The notes under the pieces: model-generated | Told to the model about the DNA's origin: nothing | Database searches by the model: none | The model's input: only the letters and a program-made list of their open reading frames with translations | Source of the DNA: DAOUAT01 sp964551735 | Lineage (GTDB): Bacteria; Chloroflexota; Anaerolineae; CG2-30-64-16 | NCBI GenBank assembly: GCA_964551735.1 | Contig: CAZKEF010000044.1 | Location: 1-44,308, forward strand | Direction of reading: 5' to 3' | DNA: 44,308 nt | Shown: in pieces, positions 24,109 through 31,674 of the stretch | Layout: each line of letters opens with the position of its first letter | Numbering within the stretch: the stretch's first letter is position 1 | Translations under genes and position numbers: made by a program

Positions 24109-24448
24109 AAGGACGCTCGATCATGGCAGCCGCCTGGCTGTCGTTTTGATGCGTCGCCAGGGCGATGCGGGCCTCGTCGGGCGTGCAGCCGAGCAGGATC
24201 TTGATCTCGGCGTCGCGCTTGTGCAAATCTACGGTGCAGATGACGCCGGTCACTCGGTGGTCAGGCAGCGAGCCGAGCCAGAGGTCAATGCCGCAGCCGT
24301 CGGCCGCGGTCGTGCCGGCCAGGTAGCCGTAATCCAGCGGGTACGTGATGTCGGGATAGCGCGGGTGAGCACTGCCGGCCGGCCGGTCAACGACCAGGCG
24401 GCTCGTGCTCACCAGTTCATCCAGCTTGCGCCAGAAGGCTTCGCTCAT
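24053..24448 (-). CDS. Inorganic-pyrophosphatase-like protein
   Basis: This 131-residue protein starts at ATG 24448 (GGAG upstream, overlapping the preceding stop as ATGA). The core YPDITYPLDYGYLAGTTAADG, DLWLGSLPDHRVTGVICTVDLHKRDAEIKILLGCT resembles family I inorganic pyrophosphatases, but several of the usual metal-binding acids are replaced (GCGIDLW for GDGxDxx), so activity is doubtful. Similar shortened proteins are annotated as inorganic pyrophosphatase in other bacteria. The last 17 residues (about AVETAATFAKSACAD) are encoded by repeat A copy 1 and are not family sequence, so the original 3' end has been replaced. Confidence 0.75.
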   Translation of the reverse strand: MSEAFWRKLDELVSTSRLVVDRPAGSAHPRYPDITYPLDYGYLAGTTAADGCGIDLWLGSLPDHRVTGVICTVDLHKRDAEIKILLGCTPDEARIALATHQNDSQAAAMIERPFAPAVETAATFAKSACAD

Positions 24449-25284
24449 GCAGGCTCCATCTGGCCTACAAGGATACTCGATCCCGGCGTCTGACCCAAAT
24501 CCCGATGGGCTGCGCGCCAGCGCCGGTGCACCAGCCAGGCAATCAGCGCGGGTGGGAGGAGCGCACCGGCTGCGTGCAGCAGGCGGTTCAGCAGGCCGGG
24601 GATGTACACCCGCCGCCCCGCCAGCGCCGCGTCGAGCGTGCGCGCCGCCACCGTGCCGGTGTTCTGCGTCGTGAGCTGGCCGAGGATGCCCTGCGCTTCG
24701 ATGGCGGCTAGGCAGGCCGGTGTCGTGGGCAGCCCGGCCGGACACAGCGCCATCACCGTGACGCCCTGGCCGGCCAGCTCTTGCCCCAGCGCCAGCGAAA
24801 AGTCGAGCAGGAAGCGTTTGGACGCCGCGTAGGCGGCCTTGTACGGCATGGGGTAGAAGGCCGCCAGGCTGGCGACGTTAATGATGCGGAAGGTCTCGGC
24901 GGTGTCGCGCAGGCGCAGCAGCGCGTGCGTCATCTCGATGGCGCCTTCGATGTTCAACCGCACGATGGCGCGAACCTGCGCGCTGGACTGCTCGCAGAAC
25001 AGCCCTTCGTGGTCTCCGCCCGCCACGTTGATCAAGGCCCCGAAGCGCACCCGCTCGCCGCGCAGTGAATTGAACAGCGCCGCCCGTTCGGCGGGGTCGG
25101 TCAGGTCGCACGCCTGCCAGCGGATCTGCACGCCGTAGGTGCGGTGCAGCGCATCGGCCAGCAGCGCCAGCGCCCCCGGCCGCAGGTCGGTCAGATAGAC
25201 ATCCCAGCCCCGGCTGGCGCACTCGACGGCAAACGCTTTACCCAGGCCGCCGGTCGCACCCGTGATCATGATGTAGTTTTTCAT
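24445..25284 (-). CDS. Short-chain dehydrogenase/reductase
   Basis: This 279-residue SDR has the NAD(P)-binding TGATGGLGKAF, NVAGG in place of NNAG, catalytic Ser in INVASLAAF and YAASK (Y-x3-K). The C-terminal 60 residues (LLNRLLHAAGALLPPALIAWLV) are hydrophobic and may touch membrane, as in the DltE/YqjQ-like SDRs. The substrate is unknown. AAGGAGG precedes ATG at good spacing. The stop overlaps the pyrophosphatase-like start, so the two are coupled. Confidence 0.88.
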   Translation of the reverse strand: MKNYIMITGATGGLGKAFAVECASRGWDVYLTDLRPGALALLADALHRTYGVQIRWQACDLTDPAERAALFNSLRGERVRFGALINVAGGDHEGLFCEQSSAQVRAIVRLNIEGAIEMTHALLRLRDTAETFRIINVASLAAFYPMPYKAAYAASKRFLLDFSLALGQELAGQGVTVMALCPAGLPTTPACLAAIEAQGILGQLTTQNTGTVAARTLDAALAGRRVYIPGLLNRLLHAAGALLPPALIAWLVHRRWRAAHRDLGQTPGSSILVGQMEPA

Positions 25285-25319
25285 TGGGTCCTCCTTGCTG
25301 TGCTATCTCAGGCTTGATG

Positions 25320-25381
25320 AAGCATCCTGAGCGAAGCCCGGCGATCACTCCCGCCGGGCGCAGTCGAAGGGGTGCTCAGCC
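25320..25381. repeat. Intergenic inverted repeat (TCGAAGGG/CTGAGCG type)
   Basis: Contains GCATCCTGAGCGAAGC, an inner hairpin CCCGGCG/CGCCGGG and GCAGTCGAAGGGGTGCTCAG. It sits between the two short-chain dehydrogenase genes and is related to repeats inside ggt and the lipase gene at 41525-42382. Confidence 0.6.
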
Positions 25382-25391
25382 TATCGGTATC

Positions 25392-26279
25392 TTAAGCCTC
25401 TACCGCGCGGCCAGTTCCACACATTTGTTCCGACATGGCCCAAAGCCGTTGCGCGTCAAGCGGGTTGAGCGCTTGCCGGCTGGACCGCCGCGGCCGGCCG
25501 TGCCGCCAATAGATCTTGGGCGAAGCTTGGATCGCGGCTTCGCTCAGCAGATAGACGATGCCGCGCGCTGCCTCGGCCGGCGGGATGCCCGCCTCCCGGC
25601 GCCGCTGCCACACCCAACGCACCAGCCCCGGCGTGCCCTTTTGCCCGATGGCGGTGTCCACCAGGCCGGGGTCAGCGGCGAAGGCGCGCACGCTGGCGTC
25701 CGGCCCCAGCCGGCGGTTCAACTCGGCGGTGAAGAGGATGTCCGCCAGCTTGGTTTGCTGATATGCCAGCAAGCCGTTGTAACGCCGCCGCAACTGGATG
25801 TCGTCCCAGCGCAGGTTGGTGTGGGCGTGCGACTCCGAACTGACTGTGACGATGCGCGCCGCGGGGGCGGTGGCCAGCAGCGGCAGCAGCGCGTGCGTCA
25901 GCAGGAACGGCGCCAGGTAGTTGACCGCCCACTGCGTCTCGAAGCCCTCGGCGGTCAGCGCCAGCCAGTAGGTGAACGTGCCGGCGTTGTTGACCAGGCC
26001 GTCCAGGGCGACACGGCCGCGCGCCGCCACCAGCCCGGTGATCTCCCCCGCCAGCCGGCGCACCTCACTCTGCAGCGCCAGATCGGCGATGCAGAAGGCT
26101 GGCCGCGCGGCCGGGTTGAGCTCGGCCAGCCGCTCCTCGGTCGACTGGCAGCGCTCCGCCGATCGGCCGACGCCGATCACATGGACGCCGCGACGGGTCA
26201 ATTCTTCCGCGGTTGCCAGCCCGATGCCGGACGTGGCGCCGGTGATGACGATGGTTTTACCTGTAAGATTCGTAGCCAT
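25392..26279 (-). CDS. Retinol-dehydrogenase-like SDR
   Basis: This 295-residue SDR has TGATSGIGLATAEEL, LDGLVNNAGTF, Ser in IVTVSSESH and YQQTK (Y-x3-K). The long C-terminal part (WVWQRRREAGIPPAEAARGIVYLLSEA, PKIYWRHGRP) is that of retinol dehydrogenase/WWOX-like bacterial SDRs. The substrate is unknown. It is probably an NADP-dependent reductase acting on a lipophilic carbonyl. It reads in the same direction as the next SDR, with a repeat in between. Confidence 0.87.
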   Translation of the reverse strand: MATNLTGKTIVITGATSGIGLATAEELTRRGVHVIGVGRSAERCQSTEERLAELNPAARPAFCIADLALQSEVRRLAGEITGLVAARGRVALDGLVNNAGTFTYWLALTAEGFETQWAVNYLAPFLLTHALLPLLATAPAARIVTVSSESHAHTNLRWDDIQLRRRYNGLLAYQQTKLADILFTAELNRRLGPDASVRAFAADPGLVDTAIGQKGTPGLVRWVWQRRREAGIPPAEAARGIVYLLSEAAIQASPKIYWRHGRPRRSSRQALNPLDAQRLWAMSEQMCGTGRAVEA

Positions 26280-26491
26280 TGCTCTGCTCCTGCGTGCTTG
26301 CCGGTCGGGGTGAAAGCGGCCGGCGGTTCAATCAACTGTGTGCAGGATAGCAGCAAAGGGGGTGCAGTGTCGTCCGCCAAAAGGGACATTGGGGGGTGTA
26401 TTTCATGGATTCGGGGACAGGCAAGGAATCGAGGCTTCAGCCGGTCTCTTTGTTAACGAGAATAACCGGCTACAGCCTCGAATCCGGGGGC
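26280..26491. other. Intergenic gap with hairpin element B3
   Basis: This 212-base gap holds element B3 at 26425-26485: GGAATCGAGGCTTCAGCCGG facing CCGGCTACAGCCTCGAATCC, an almost perfect 20-bp stem. It lies just after the LuxR-type gene end and might double as its terminator. No gene is seen. Confidence 0.75.
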
Positions 26492-27859
26492 TTACTGCAA
26501 AATCCGCAGATCGCGCGCCACGGCCACGGCTTGGGTGCGGCTGGCGACCTGGAGCTTGCCGTAGATGTTGTTGATGTGGCGCTTGGCAGTTCCCGGCGCA
26601 ATGACCAGTCGATCGGCGATCTCCTGGTTGGAGAGACCGGCCGCGATGAGCTGCAAGACCTCGATCTCGCGCTCGCTTAGCGGCTCGATGAGGGGCTGAT
26701 CGGCGGCGGGGGTATGCGTGGAATGCCGGGCGCTGGCGGCAATGGCGACCAGCTCGGCCGCGCGGCGGGCGTGGCGCACAGCGAGATCTGTGTGGCCGTT
26801 AGCGTCACACCAGCCCGCGGCCAGCCGATGCAGCTCGACCTGCTGTTGAGGCGGCAACGTCAGCCGCAGCGCCTCGGCAAAAAGGACATGATAGCGATAC
26901 CACTCGCGGCGGTTGTCCAGCGGCGTCAGGAAGAGGTTGGTCGCTTCCAGGTGTTCCAGCAGCGCCTGCGCGTCTTCCCGACCGGTGATCGTTTCGCACA
27001 ACGGCGCGCAAAAACGTTCCAGGATGGCCGTCTGGCGCAGAAAATCGCGCAGCGCCTCCGGCTGGCGCGCCAACACCTCGGTGACCAGGTAATCCACGAT
27101 GAAACGGTCATCGCCCGCAAAGGCGGACACAAACGTATCAGCGGCCTCCGGCCCGCCCTCGGCCGGCGTAGCCAACGCCAGTCCGGCAAGCTGGAGCGCC
27201 GTGATCCACCCTTCGGTGCGCGCCGTGAGCGTTTCCACCGCCGCAGCCGCCAGATTCAAGCGCAGCGTATGATTTAGGAACCCCGCCGCTTCTTCTGTGG
27301 TGAAGCGCAAGGCTCGGGCACGAATCTCGGTGACCTGGTCGCGCGCGCGCAGGCGCGGCAGCGGCAGGGGCGGATCTTCGCGCGTGCCGATGACCAGGTG
27401 CAGGTTGGCGGGCTGGTGCGCCAGCAGGAAGGCCACCAGGTCATGCACCGCAAAGTTGTGAATCTCCTGGTAGTCATCCAGGATGAGCAGCGTTTGGGCG
27501 CCGGCCGCGGCCAGGGCGTTGATGAGCGCGACCAGTTGATCCTGGATATTCGAGATTGGGGAAGCGTCTGGGGTGACCGCGTTGGCCTGGCCCAGCGCCG
27601 CGGCGAGGTAGCGCACGAACCGCGCCGGATCGTTGTCACCCTCGTCGAGGGCCAGCCAGGCGGGATGGCGTTCGGTTGCCATGGCCCACTCGCGGATCAA
27701 CGTGGTTTTCCCGAAGCCGGGCGGCGCAGAAACCAGCGTGAGACGGCGGCCCAGGCGCAGCCCCTCGGCCAGCTGGGCCACCAGGCGCGGGCGCGCCACC
27801 TGGCCCGGCCGGGCGTCCGGGATGCGCAGCTTGGTGGAGAGCAAGGCGTCCAGGCTCAC
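26492..27859 (-). CDS. Shortened LuxR/MalT-type (LAL) regulator
   Basis: This 455-residue regulator has a STAND-type NTPase domain (Walker A APPGFGKTT near 45, Walker B LLILDDYQEI near 130), then the MalT-like winged region and a C-terminal LuxR helix-turn-helix (PLSEREIEVLQLIAAGLSNQEIA; TAKRHINNIYGKL). Usual LAL/MalT proteins have about 850-920 residues because a long TPR region lies between these parts. Here the sequence passes from HRLAAGWCDANGHTDLAVRHA to QPLIEPLSE within about 35 residues, so most of the TPR sensor is missing without a frame break. Its inducer response is therefore uncertain. The membrane-protein gene is 13 bases upstream. Confidence 0.88.
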   Translation of the reverse strand: MSLDALLSTKLRIPDARPGQVARPRLVAQLAEGLRLGRRLTLVSAPPGFGKTTLIREWAMATERHPAWLALDEGDNDPARFVRYLAAALGQANAVTPDASPISNIQDQLVALINALAAAGAQTLLILDDYQEIHNFAVHDLVAFLLAHQPANLHLVIGTREDPPLPLPRLRARDQVTEIRARALRFTTEEAAGFLNHTLRLNLAAAAVETLTARTEGWITALQLAGLALATPAEGGPEAADTFVSAFAGDDRFIVDYLVTEVLARQPEALRDFLRQTAILERFCAPLCETITGREDAQALLEHLEATNLFLTPLDNRREWYRYHVLFAEALRLTLPPQQQVELHRLAAGWCDANGHTDLAVRHARRAAELVAIAASARHSTHTPAADQPLIEPLSEREIEVLQLIAAGLSNQEIADRLVIAPGTAKRHINNIYGKLQVASRTQAVAVARDLRILQ

Positions 27860-27872
27860 GTTGGGTTCAGCC

Positions 27873-28592
27873 TTATGCTTGATCGGCGTTGGTGGGCAGC
27901 GTCGGGTCGACCCCGGCTGAGCGGCGGCGTTCCGGCCCGGCCCAGGTCAGCCAGCTCTTGATCTCAGCCGACCGGCGGCGCAGGAAGATGAGCGCGTAGA
28001 CGACCCCACCTGCTAACAGCAGGAGCATCACCCCGATGCCCAGGGCAGTCGGCAGCAGGCCCGAGACCGGGATGAAAACGAGGAAACAGATCGCCGCGGC
28101 GGGCCACAGCAGGTATGTGGCCCAACGCCACGCCGCGTGACCGCTCCAAATCCAAAAGGCGTGCGCCAAACCTGCCAGCGCAGCGAAGAGCAGCGTGAGC
28201 GCCAGGGCCGTGTTGATCACGGGCGCCACAAAGACGGTCACTACGACCAGGCCGCCGAGCAGCAGCAGGTAGAGGGCCACCAGCGCCGCAGTGATCGCGA
28301 GGTCGAGACGCCGGCCTTGCGCAGCCAGCCGGCCTTGCGCGTCCTCATCCAGCACCTTGACCGCCACCAACGGGATCGCTAGATCGCGCAGCCGGGCCAG
28401 CAGCCCATACAGCGCGGCGTGATCGGCCGCGCGGCCGCGCAGGACCGACTCGCCTGATGCCGAGGTGACGGTCAGGTCGGCGAACCACTCGGTCCACTGC
28501 TGACTGGCAAGCCGGCCTTTGACGCGAATCTCATAGAGAAACGGCGGCCGGTCGAACCCGTTGTCGGTGGGGAACTGTTGATCTGTGCTCAT
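27873..28592 (-). CDS. Membrane partner of LAL regulator
   Basis: This 239-residue protein starts at ATG 28592 (GGAG 8 bases upstream); the longer reading frame to 28688 enters non-coding repeat. The N-terminal soluble domain (FLYEIRVKGRLASQQWTEWFADL, LRGRAADHAALYGLLARLRDLAIPLV) belongs to a small family commonly encoded next to LuxR/MalT-type regulators. Four hydrophobic segments follow (about residues 100-220) and then a basic tail. Its function is unknown; a signalling partner of the regulator is inferred from the recurrent pairing. Confidence 0.72.
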   Translation of the reverse strand: MSTDQQFPTDNGFDRPPFLYEIRVKGRLASQQWTEWFADLTVTSASGESVLRGRAADHAALYGLLARLRDLAIPLVAVKVLDEDAQGRLAAQGRRLDLAITAALVALYLLLLGGLVVVTVFVAPVINTALALTLLFAALAGLAHAFWIWSGHAAWRWATYLLWPAAAICFLVFIPVSGLLPTALGIGVMLLLLAGGVVYALIFLRRRSAEIKSWLTWAGPERRRSAGVDPTLPTNADQA

Positions 28593-28688
28593 GGGCATGG
28601 CTCCAAGGTTGGTGTCGTTGATCTGACAGCCATTGTGCCATCGTTCTGGGCGCGACGGATGCACCGAAAGGTACATCCGGGGGTGCAA

Positions 28689-28828
28689 AGCAACCGGGCG
28701 ACCGAGGTCACGGCTACCTGTGCGAAGTCCATCCTTCGTGGACTAACCGCTAGTCTGTGCAGGCAGACTTCGCAACGGTAGCCGCGGTCACATGCGGTGT
28801 AGTTTCCCGTTCAACCACCGGGGTAAAG
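28689..28828. repeat. Dispersed repeat A, copy 2
   Basis: Nearly identical to 23993-24108 (AGCAACCGGGCGACCGAGGT; AGTCTG/CAGACT hairpin; GTAGCCGCGGT), with about 25 extra bases near its right end. It fills the 238-base gap between the membrane-partner gene and the following methyltransferase gene. Confidence 0.9.
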
Positions 28829-28830
28829 TC

Positions 28831-29631
28831 TCATGACCGCCGCGCCACGAAGATCAGCTCGCCGGGGTATTTCGAGCCGTAGGGTCTTTTGTCATAATCG
28901 GCGTAGAGCGCCTCGACCTCGAACCCACAGCGGGCCAGCAGGTGCTCAGCCTCGAAGCGGAACAGGTACCGCATGGCGAAGGCGTGCACCAGCCGCTCCT
29001 GACGGCCATCGGGATGGGTCACGTAGTAGATCAGCTCGGCGTCCTGCACCTGGCCGAAGTAGTCGCGGCCGGCGATGCGCGCGCGACGGGTCACGCGGCG
29101 GCCATCGGGCATGAGGATCTCCGGCTCGTCGCCGAACTCGTCCAGCCGCGCCGGGTCGGCCAGGTAGGGGATGGAGGGATTGAACAGGTCGAGCACCAGG
29201 CGGCCGCCCGGCTTCAAGTGACGGTGCAACGTGGTCAGGCAGGCGATCTGGTCTTCGACCGTTGTGAGGTGCTGGAAGGGCCGGAACGGGATCGTGATCA
29301 GCCCGAACTCCCGGCCCAGGTCGAAGTCGCGCATGTCGGCCTCGACCAGGTGGACGCGGGCCTGGATCTCGGCCGGCTCCGCGGCCAGGTTGGCGCGGCA
29401 GATCGCCAGCATGGATGGCGACAGGTCCAGCCCAACAATCTCGAACCCGGCGCGCGCGGTAGGGATCAGCACCCGGCCGGTGCCGCAGCCCACCTCCAGC
29501 ATGGTACCGCCCGATGCCTGGGCCATCTCGACGAAGAAAGCCACATCCTGCCGCTCCTGGTAGGGCACGACGTGGTCGTAGAACTCTGCGGTGAACTGAT
29601 ATTCGGTGTAGCCGCCGGAACGATCGGCCAT
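28831..29631 (-). CDS. Class I SAM-dependent methyltransferase
   Basis: This 266-residue methyltransferase has motif I MLEVGCGTGRVL, motif II IVGLDLSPSML, motif III VEADMRDF and the motif RFEAEHLLARCGFEVEALYADYD near the C-terminus typical of small-molecule methyltransferases. The acceptor is unknown. AAGGAGGAACC is ideally placed before the ATG at 29631. It follows the carbonic anhydrase stop by 11 bases, so they are co-transcribed. Confidence 0.88.
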   Translation of the reverse strand: MADRSGGYTEYQFTAEFYDHVVPYQERQDVAFFVEMAQASGGTMLEVGCGTGRVLIPTARAGFEIVGLDLSPSMLAICRANLAAEPAEIQARVHLVEADMRDFDLGREFGLITIPFRPFQHLTTVEDQIACLTTLHRHLKPGGRLVLDLFNPSIPYLADPARLDEFGDEPEILMPDGRRVTRRARIAGRDYFGQVQDAELIYYVTHPDGRQERLVHAFAMRYLFRFEAEHLLARCGFEVEALYADYDKRPYGSKYPGELIFVARRS

Positions 29632-29642
29632 CGGTTCCTCCT

Positions 29643-30317
29643 TCAGCTGATTCGAAAATAGGACGCGGACGAGCGCGGATGAACGCGGATGGCTGTCGTT
29701 TCATCTCCGCCTATGTCGCCTGCGACATGGGCGCTATCTAAAAGATGGACGAATCCGGTATCCAAGTCATAGCGCGCTCCGGCAACTTGCAGCCCGCCGT
29801 CAGCGACCCGTTGCGCCAGGATGGGCTGAGACGCGCGGAGCGCGGCCACGCTCATTGTGATGTTGGCCCTGATCGTCGCATCCACGATGTCGCCGCCGGA
29901 AGCCTGTGCCTGCGCCAGCGCCGGGCGGATGCGTTCCACAACGCTGCGGATGTGGCCGGGAGGCTCACCGCCCTCGACCGCGGCAATCACCGCACCGCAG
30001 CGGCTGTGCCCCAAGACCAGCACCAGCCCGACGCCCAAGGTTACGACCGCAAATTCGATGCTGCCCAGGACGACATCGTCCAGCACGTTGCCGGCCACGC
30101 GGATCACGAACAGGTCGCCCAGGCCGCAGTCGAAGATGATCTCCGGCGGCATGCGCGAGTCGGAACAGGCGATGATCGCGGCGAAAGGCTGCTGTGCGCC
30201 CGAGACTTCGCGCCGCCGGCCGGCCGAACGGCGCGGGTGCAGGCTGGCGCCGGCGGCAAAGCGCCGATTGCCGGCCAGGAGAACGGAGAGCGCCTCGCTT
30301 GCAGCCAGTGGCGCCAA
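29643..30317 (-). CDS. Beta-class carbonic anhydrase
   Basis: This is a 224-residue beta-carbonic anhydrase that interconverts CO2 and bicarbonate. The zinc ligands and active dyad are visible in ACSDSRMPPE (C, D, R) and GHSRCGAV (H, C). The N-terminus is SEALSVLLAGNRRFAAG. No ATG fits; a TTG at 30317 just after the nitroreductase stop is the best start, since the frame further upstream is a shadow of nitroreductase. The conserved ARYDLDTGFVHLL is followed by AIRVHPRSSASYFRIS, encoded by a repeat that also occurs in mocA, so the C-terminal tail is newly acquired. Confidence 0.85.
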   Translation of the reverse strand: MAPLAASEALSVLLAGNRRFAAGASLHPRRSAGRRREVSGAQQPFAAIIACSDSRMPPEIIFDCGLGDLFVIRVAGNVLDDVVLGSIEFAVVTLGVGLVLVLGHSRCGAVIAAVEGGEPPGHIRSVVERIRPALAQAQASGGDIVDATIRANITMSVAALRASQPILAQRVADGGLQVAGARYDLDTGFVHLLDSAHVAGDIGGDETTAIRVHPRSSASYFRIS

Positions 30318-30321
30318 TGTG

Positions 30322-30906
30322 TTACCCGCGTTCGGCCAGGATGAGCTCGTCCAGTGACCGCTTGGGCACGTGGTGCACCTGCCCGGCGTCGCGCCAGTAC
30401 TTGATGTCGCCATCCGGCCCGACCTCGTCCACCACCACCGTCTCCTTCGGCGCCCCCAGCGCCAGCACCACCAGGATCTCGTAACGGTCGGAGATAGCGA
30501 GGATCTCGCGCAGCCGCGGCCGCTGCACCGAGCCGATGATGCAGCCGCCCAACTCACGCTCGACCGCGCCCAGCAGAATGTTTTGCACCGCCAGGCCGTA
30601 ATCTGCGCCGATGTAGGCCTGGCCACCCAGGGTCGTGTCGTGCAGGACGACGATGTACGCGGCCGGCCGCTCACCCTCGACCGGGCCGGGCCAGTCCTTC
30701 AGGTAGCCGGCCCAAGCCAGCGTAGCGAACACGGCCGCGTTGGTCTCCCTGTCCGCGCAGAGGACGTAGCGCAGCGGCTGCAGGTTGCGCGCCGACGCGG
30801 AGAGCCGCGCCAGACCGATCAACTCGCGCAGGGTGGCGAGGCTGACGGGGATGTCTTGGTGGAAACGGCGGTAGCTGCGGTTTTTCAGGATCAGGTCTGC
30901 AAGCAT
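30322..30906 (-). CDS. Nitroreductase-family flavoprotein
   Basis: This 194-residue FMN-dependent nitroreductase-fold protein begins MLADLILKNRSYRRF; ATG 30906 is chosen because GAGGA sits 5 bases upstream. It has the NRSYRRF start, ASARNLQPLRYVL, GGQAYIGADYGLAVQNILL and GCIIGSVQR, and ends PKRSLDELI. It would reduce nitro or quinone substrates with NAD(P)H; the true substrate is unknown. Its stop lies 5 bases before the carbonic anhydrase start. Confidence 0.88.
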   Translation of the reverse strand: MLADLILKNRSYRRFHQDIPVSLATLRELIGLARLSASARNLQPLRYVLCADRETNAAVFATLAWAGYLKDWPGPVEGERPAAYIVVLHDTTLGGQAYIGADYGLAVQNILLGAVERELGGCIIGSVQRPRLREILAISDRYEILVVLALGAPKETVVVDEVGPDGDIKYWRDAGQVHHVPKRSLDELILAERG

Positions 30907-30963
30907 GATGTTCCTCACGTTGGTCCCGTAGGTGCGGAACGACTTGGAGTGCTCATATCACAG

Positions 30964-30989
30964 AAGCACCGCCTGCAAAGGCGGTGCTT
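30964..30989. terminator. Hairpin between toxin and nitroreductase genes
   Basis: A perfect 11-bp stem AAGCACCGCCT / AGGCGGTGCTT with loop GCAA lies 15 bases past the relE-type stop. There is no U tract, so it may be a weak terminator or another dispersed hairpin. Confidence 0.5.
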
Positions 30990-31003
30990 AATTCATAGGT
31001 CAT

Positions 31004-31291
31004 TTATTCCGGACGTCCTAACCCTAACTCTTCGTAGAGCGCCGGTACCTTGAAGCCAACATACTCGATCTCAACCAATCGCTCGTCTTCCACAACATGC
31101 CAGACCAAGCGATAGTCCGCGCCGAGCCACATGCGATAGTAGGTTGGATGCCCGGCCAGTTCTTTGCTTCTGGTCGGCCGCGGGTCATCGCTCAGATTAG
31201 CAATCTCCTGCTTGGCAATTGCGTTGATATGTCCCGGTAGATTCCCGATCTGGCGGCGCACGGCAGGGGAGAAGGCGATGCGATAAGCCAT
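31004..31291 (-). CDS. RelE/ParE-family toxin
   Basis: This 95-residue toxin matches the RelE superfamily: YRIAFSPAVRRQIGNLP, a helical segment, then HPTYYRMWLGADYRLVWHVVEDERLVEIEYVGFK. Such toxins cut mRNA on the ribosome or poison gyrase. The start ATG at 31291 overlaps the antitoxin stop (TGATG); a GTG one codon earlier is possible. No lesion is seen. Confidence 0.87.
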   Translation of the reverse strand: MAYRIAFSPAVRRQIGNLPGHINAIAKQEIANLSDDPRPTRSKELAGHPTYYRMWLGADYRLVWHVVEDERLVEIEYVGFKVPALYEELGLGRPE

Positions 31292-31581
31292 CACAAATCT
31301 GCCACAGCCTTCAGAAAATCCTCCCCGGTCTCATAGATATCCAGTTTCTGGTCGGGGTGCCGACTTTTGTATTGCTGATTGGCCTCAACCGCGCCCCAAA
31401 GCGCATGGTCTTCAGCCACGATGTTGGGGGCTACATGCGCTTTGTATTCCAGATACTCGATGTAGCGCAGCACCTCAAGCCGATCGTTTGGCGGCAGCTT
31501 CCGTAACGCGGCGACCACGGCCCTTTCTTCCAGATCGGGCCTGGCTCCAGTTCTTTTTGATCCCGTCGGTTGGGTGGTCAT
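31291..31581 (-). CDS. Antitoxin partner of RelE-type toxin
   Basis: This 96-residue protein starts at ATG 31581 (GAGGAAAG 4 bases upstream; the longer frame from 31626 includes the promoter). It has a basic N-terminus, a helix LRKLPPNDRLEVLRYIEYLEYKAH like that of DUF2281-type antitoxins, and an acidic C-terminal tail (LDIYETGEDFLKAVADL). Its partner identity follows from the overlap with the toxin gene. Confidence 0.75.
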   Translation of the reverse strand: MTTQPTGSKRTGARPDLEERAVVAALRKLPPNDRLEVLRYIEYLEYKAHVAPNIVAEDHALWGAVEANQQYKSRHPDQKLDIYETGEDFLKAVADL

Positions 31582-31630
31582 CGTCTTTCCTCTCGCTGGG
31601 AGCACTCCATCTATCATTGCAGCCATAGAG

Positions 31631-31659
31631 AGTATACACCCGCTTCAAATTCTCGACAA
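31631..31659 (-). promoter_or_regulatory. Promoter of the relE-type operon
   Basis: On the minus strand TTGTCG (31654-31659), a 17-base spacer and TATACT (31631-31636) form a good sigma-70 promoter about 50 bases before the antitoxin ATG. The -10 hexamer is the same as that of the mazF operon. Confidence 0.75.
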
Positions 31660-31674
31660 TCGCGCCGTTCAGCG

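Noticed and set aside
24053..24745. 230-residue version of the pyrophosphatase-like protein
   Set aside because: The first 99 residues overlap the short-chain dehydrogenase gene and look like shadow; GGAG precedes the ATG at 24448.
29643..30674. 343-residue version of carbonic anhydrase
   Set aside because: The first roughly 118 residues are the out-of-frame reading of nitroreductase, so the gene should start near 30317.
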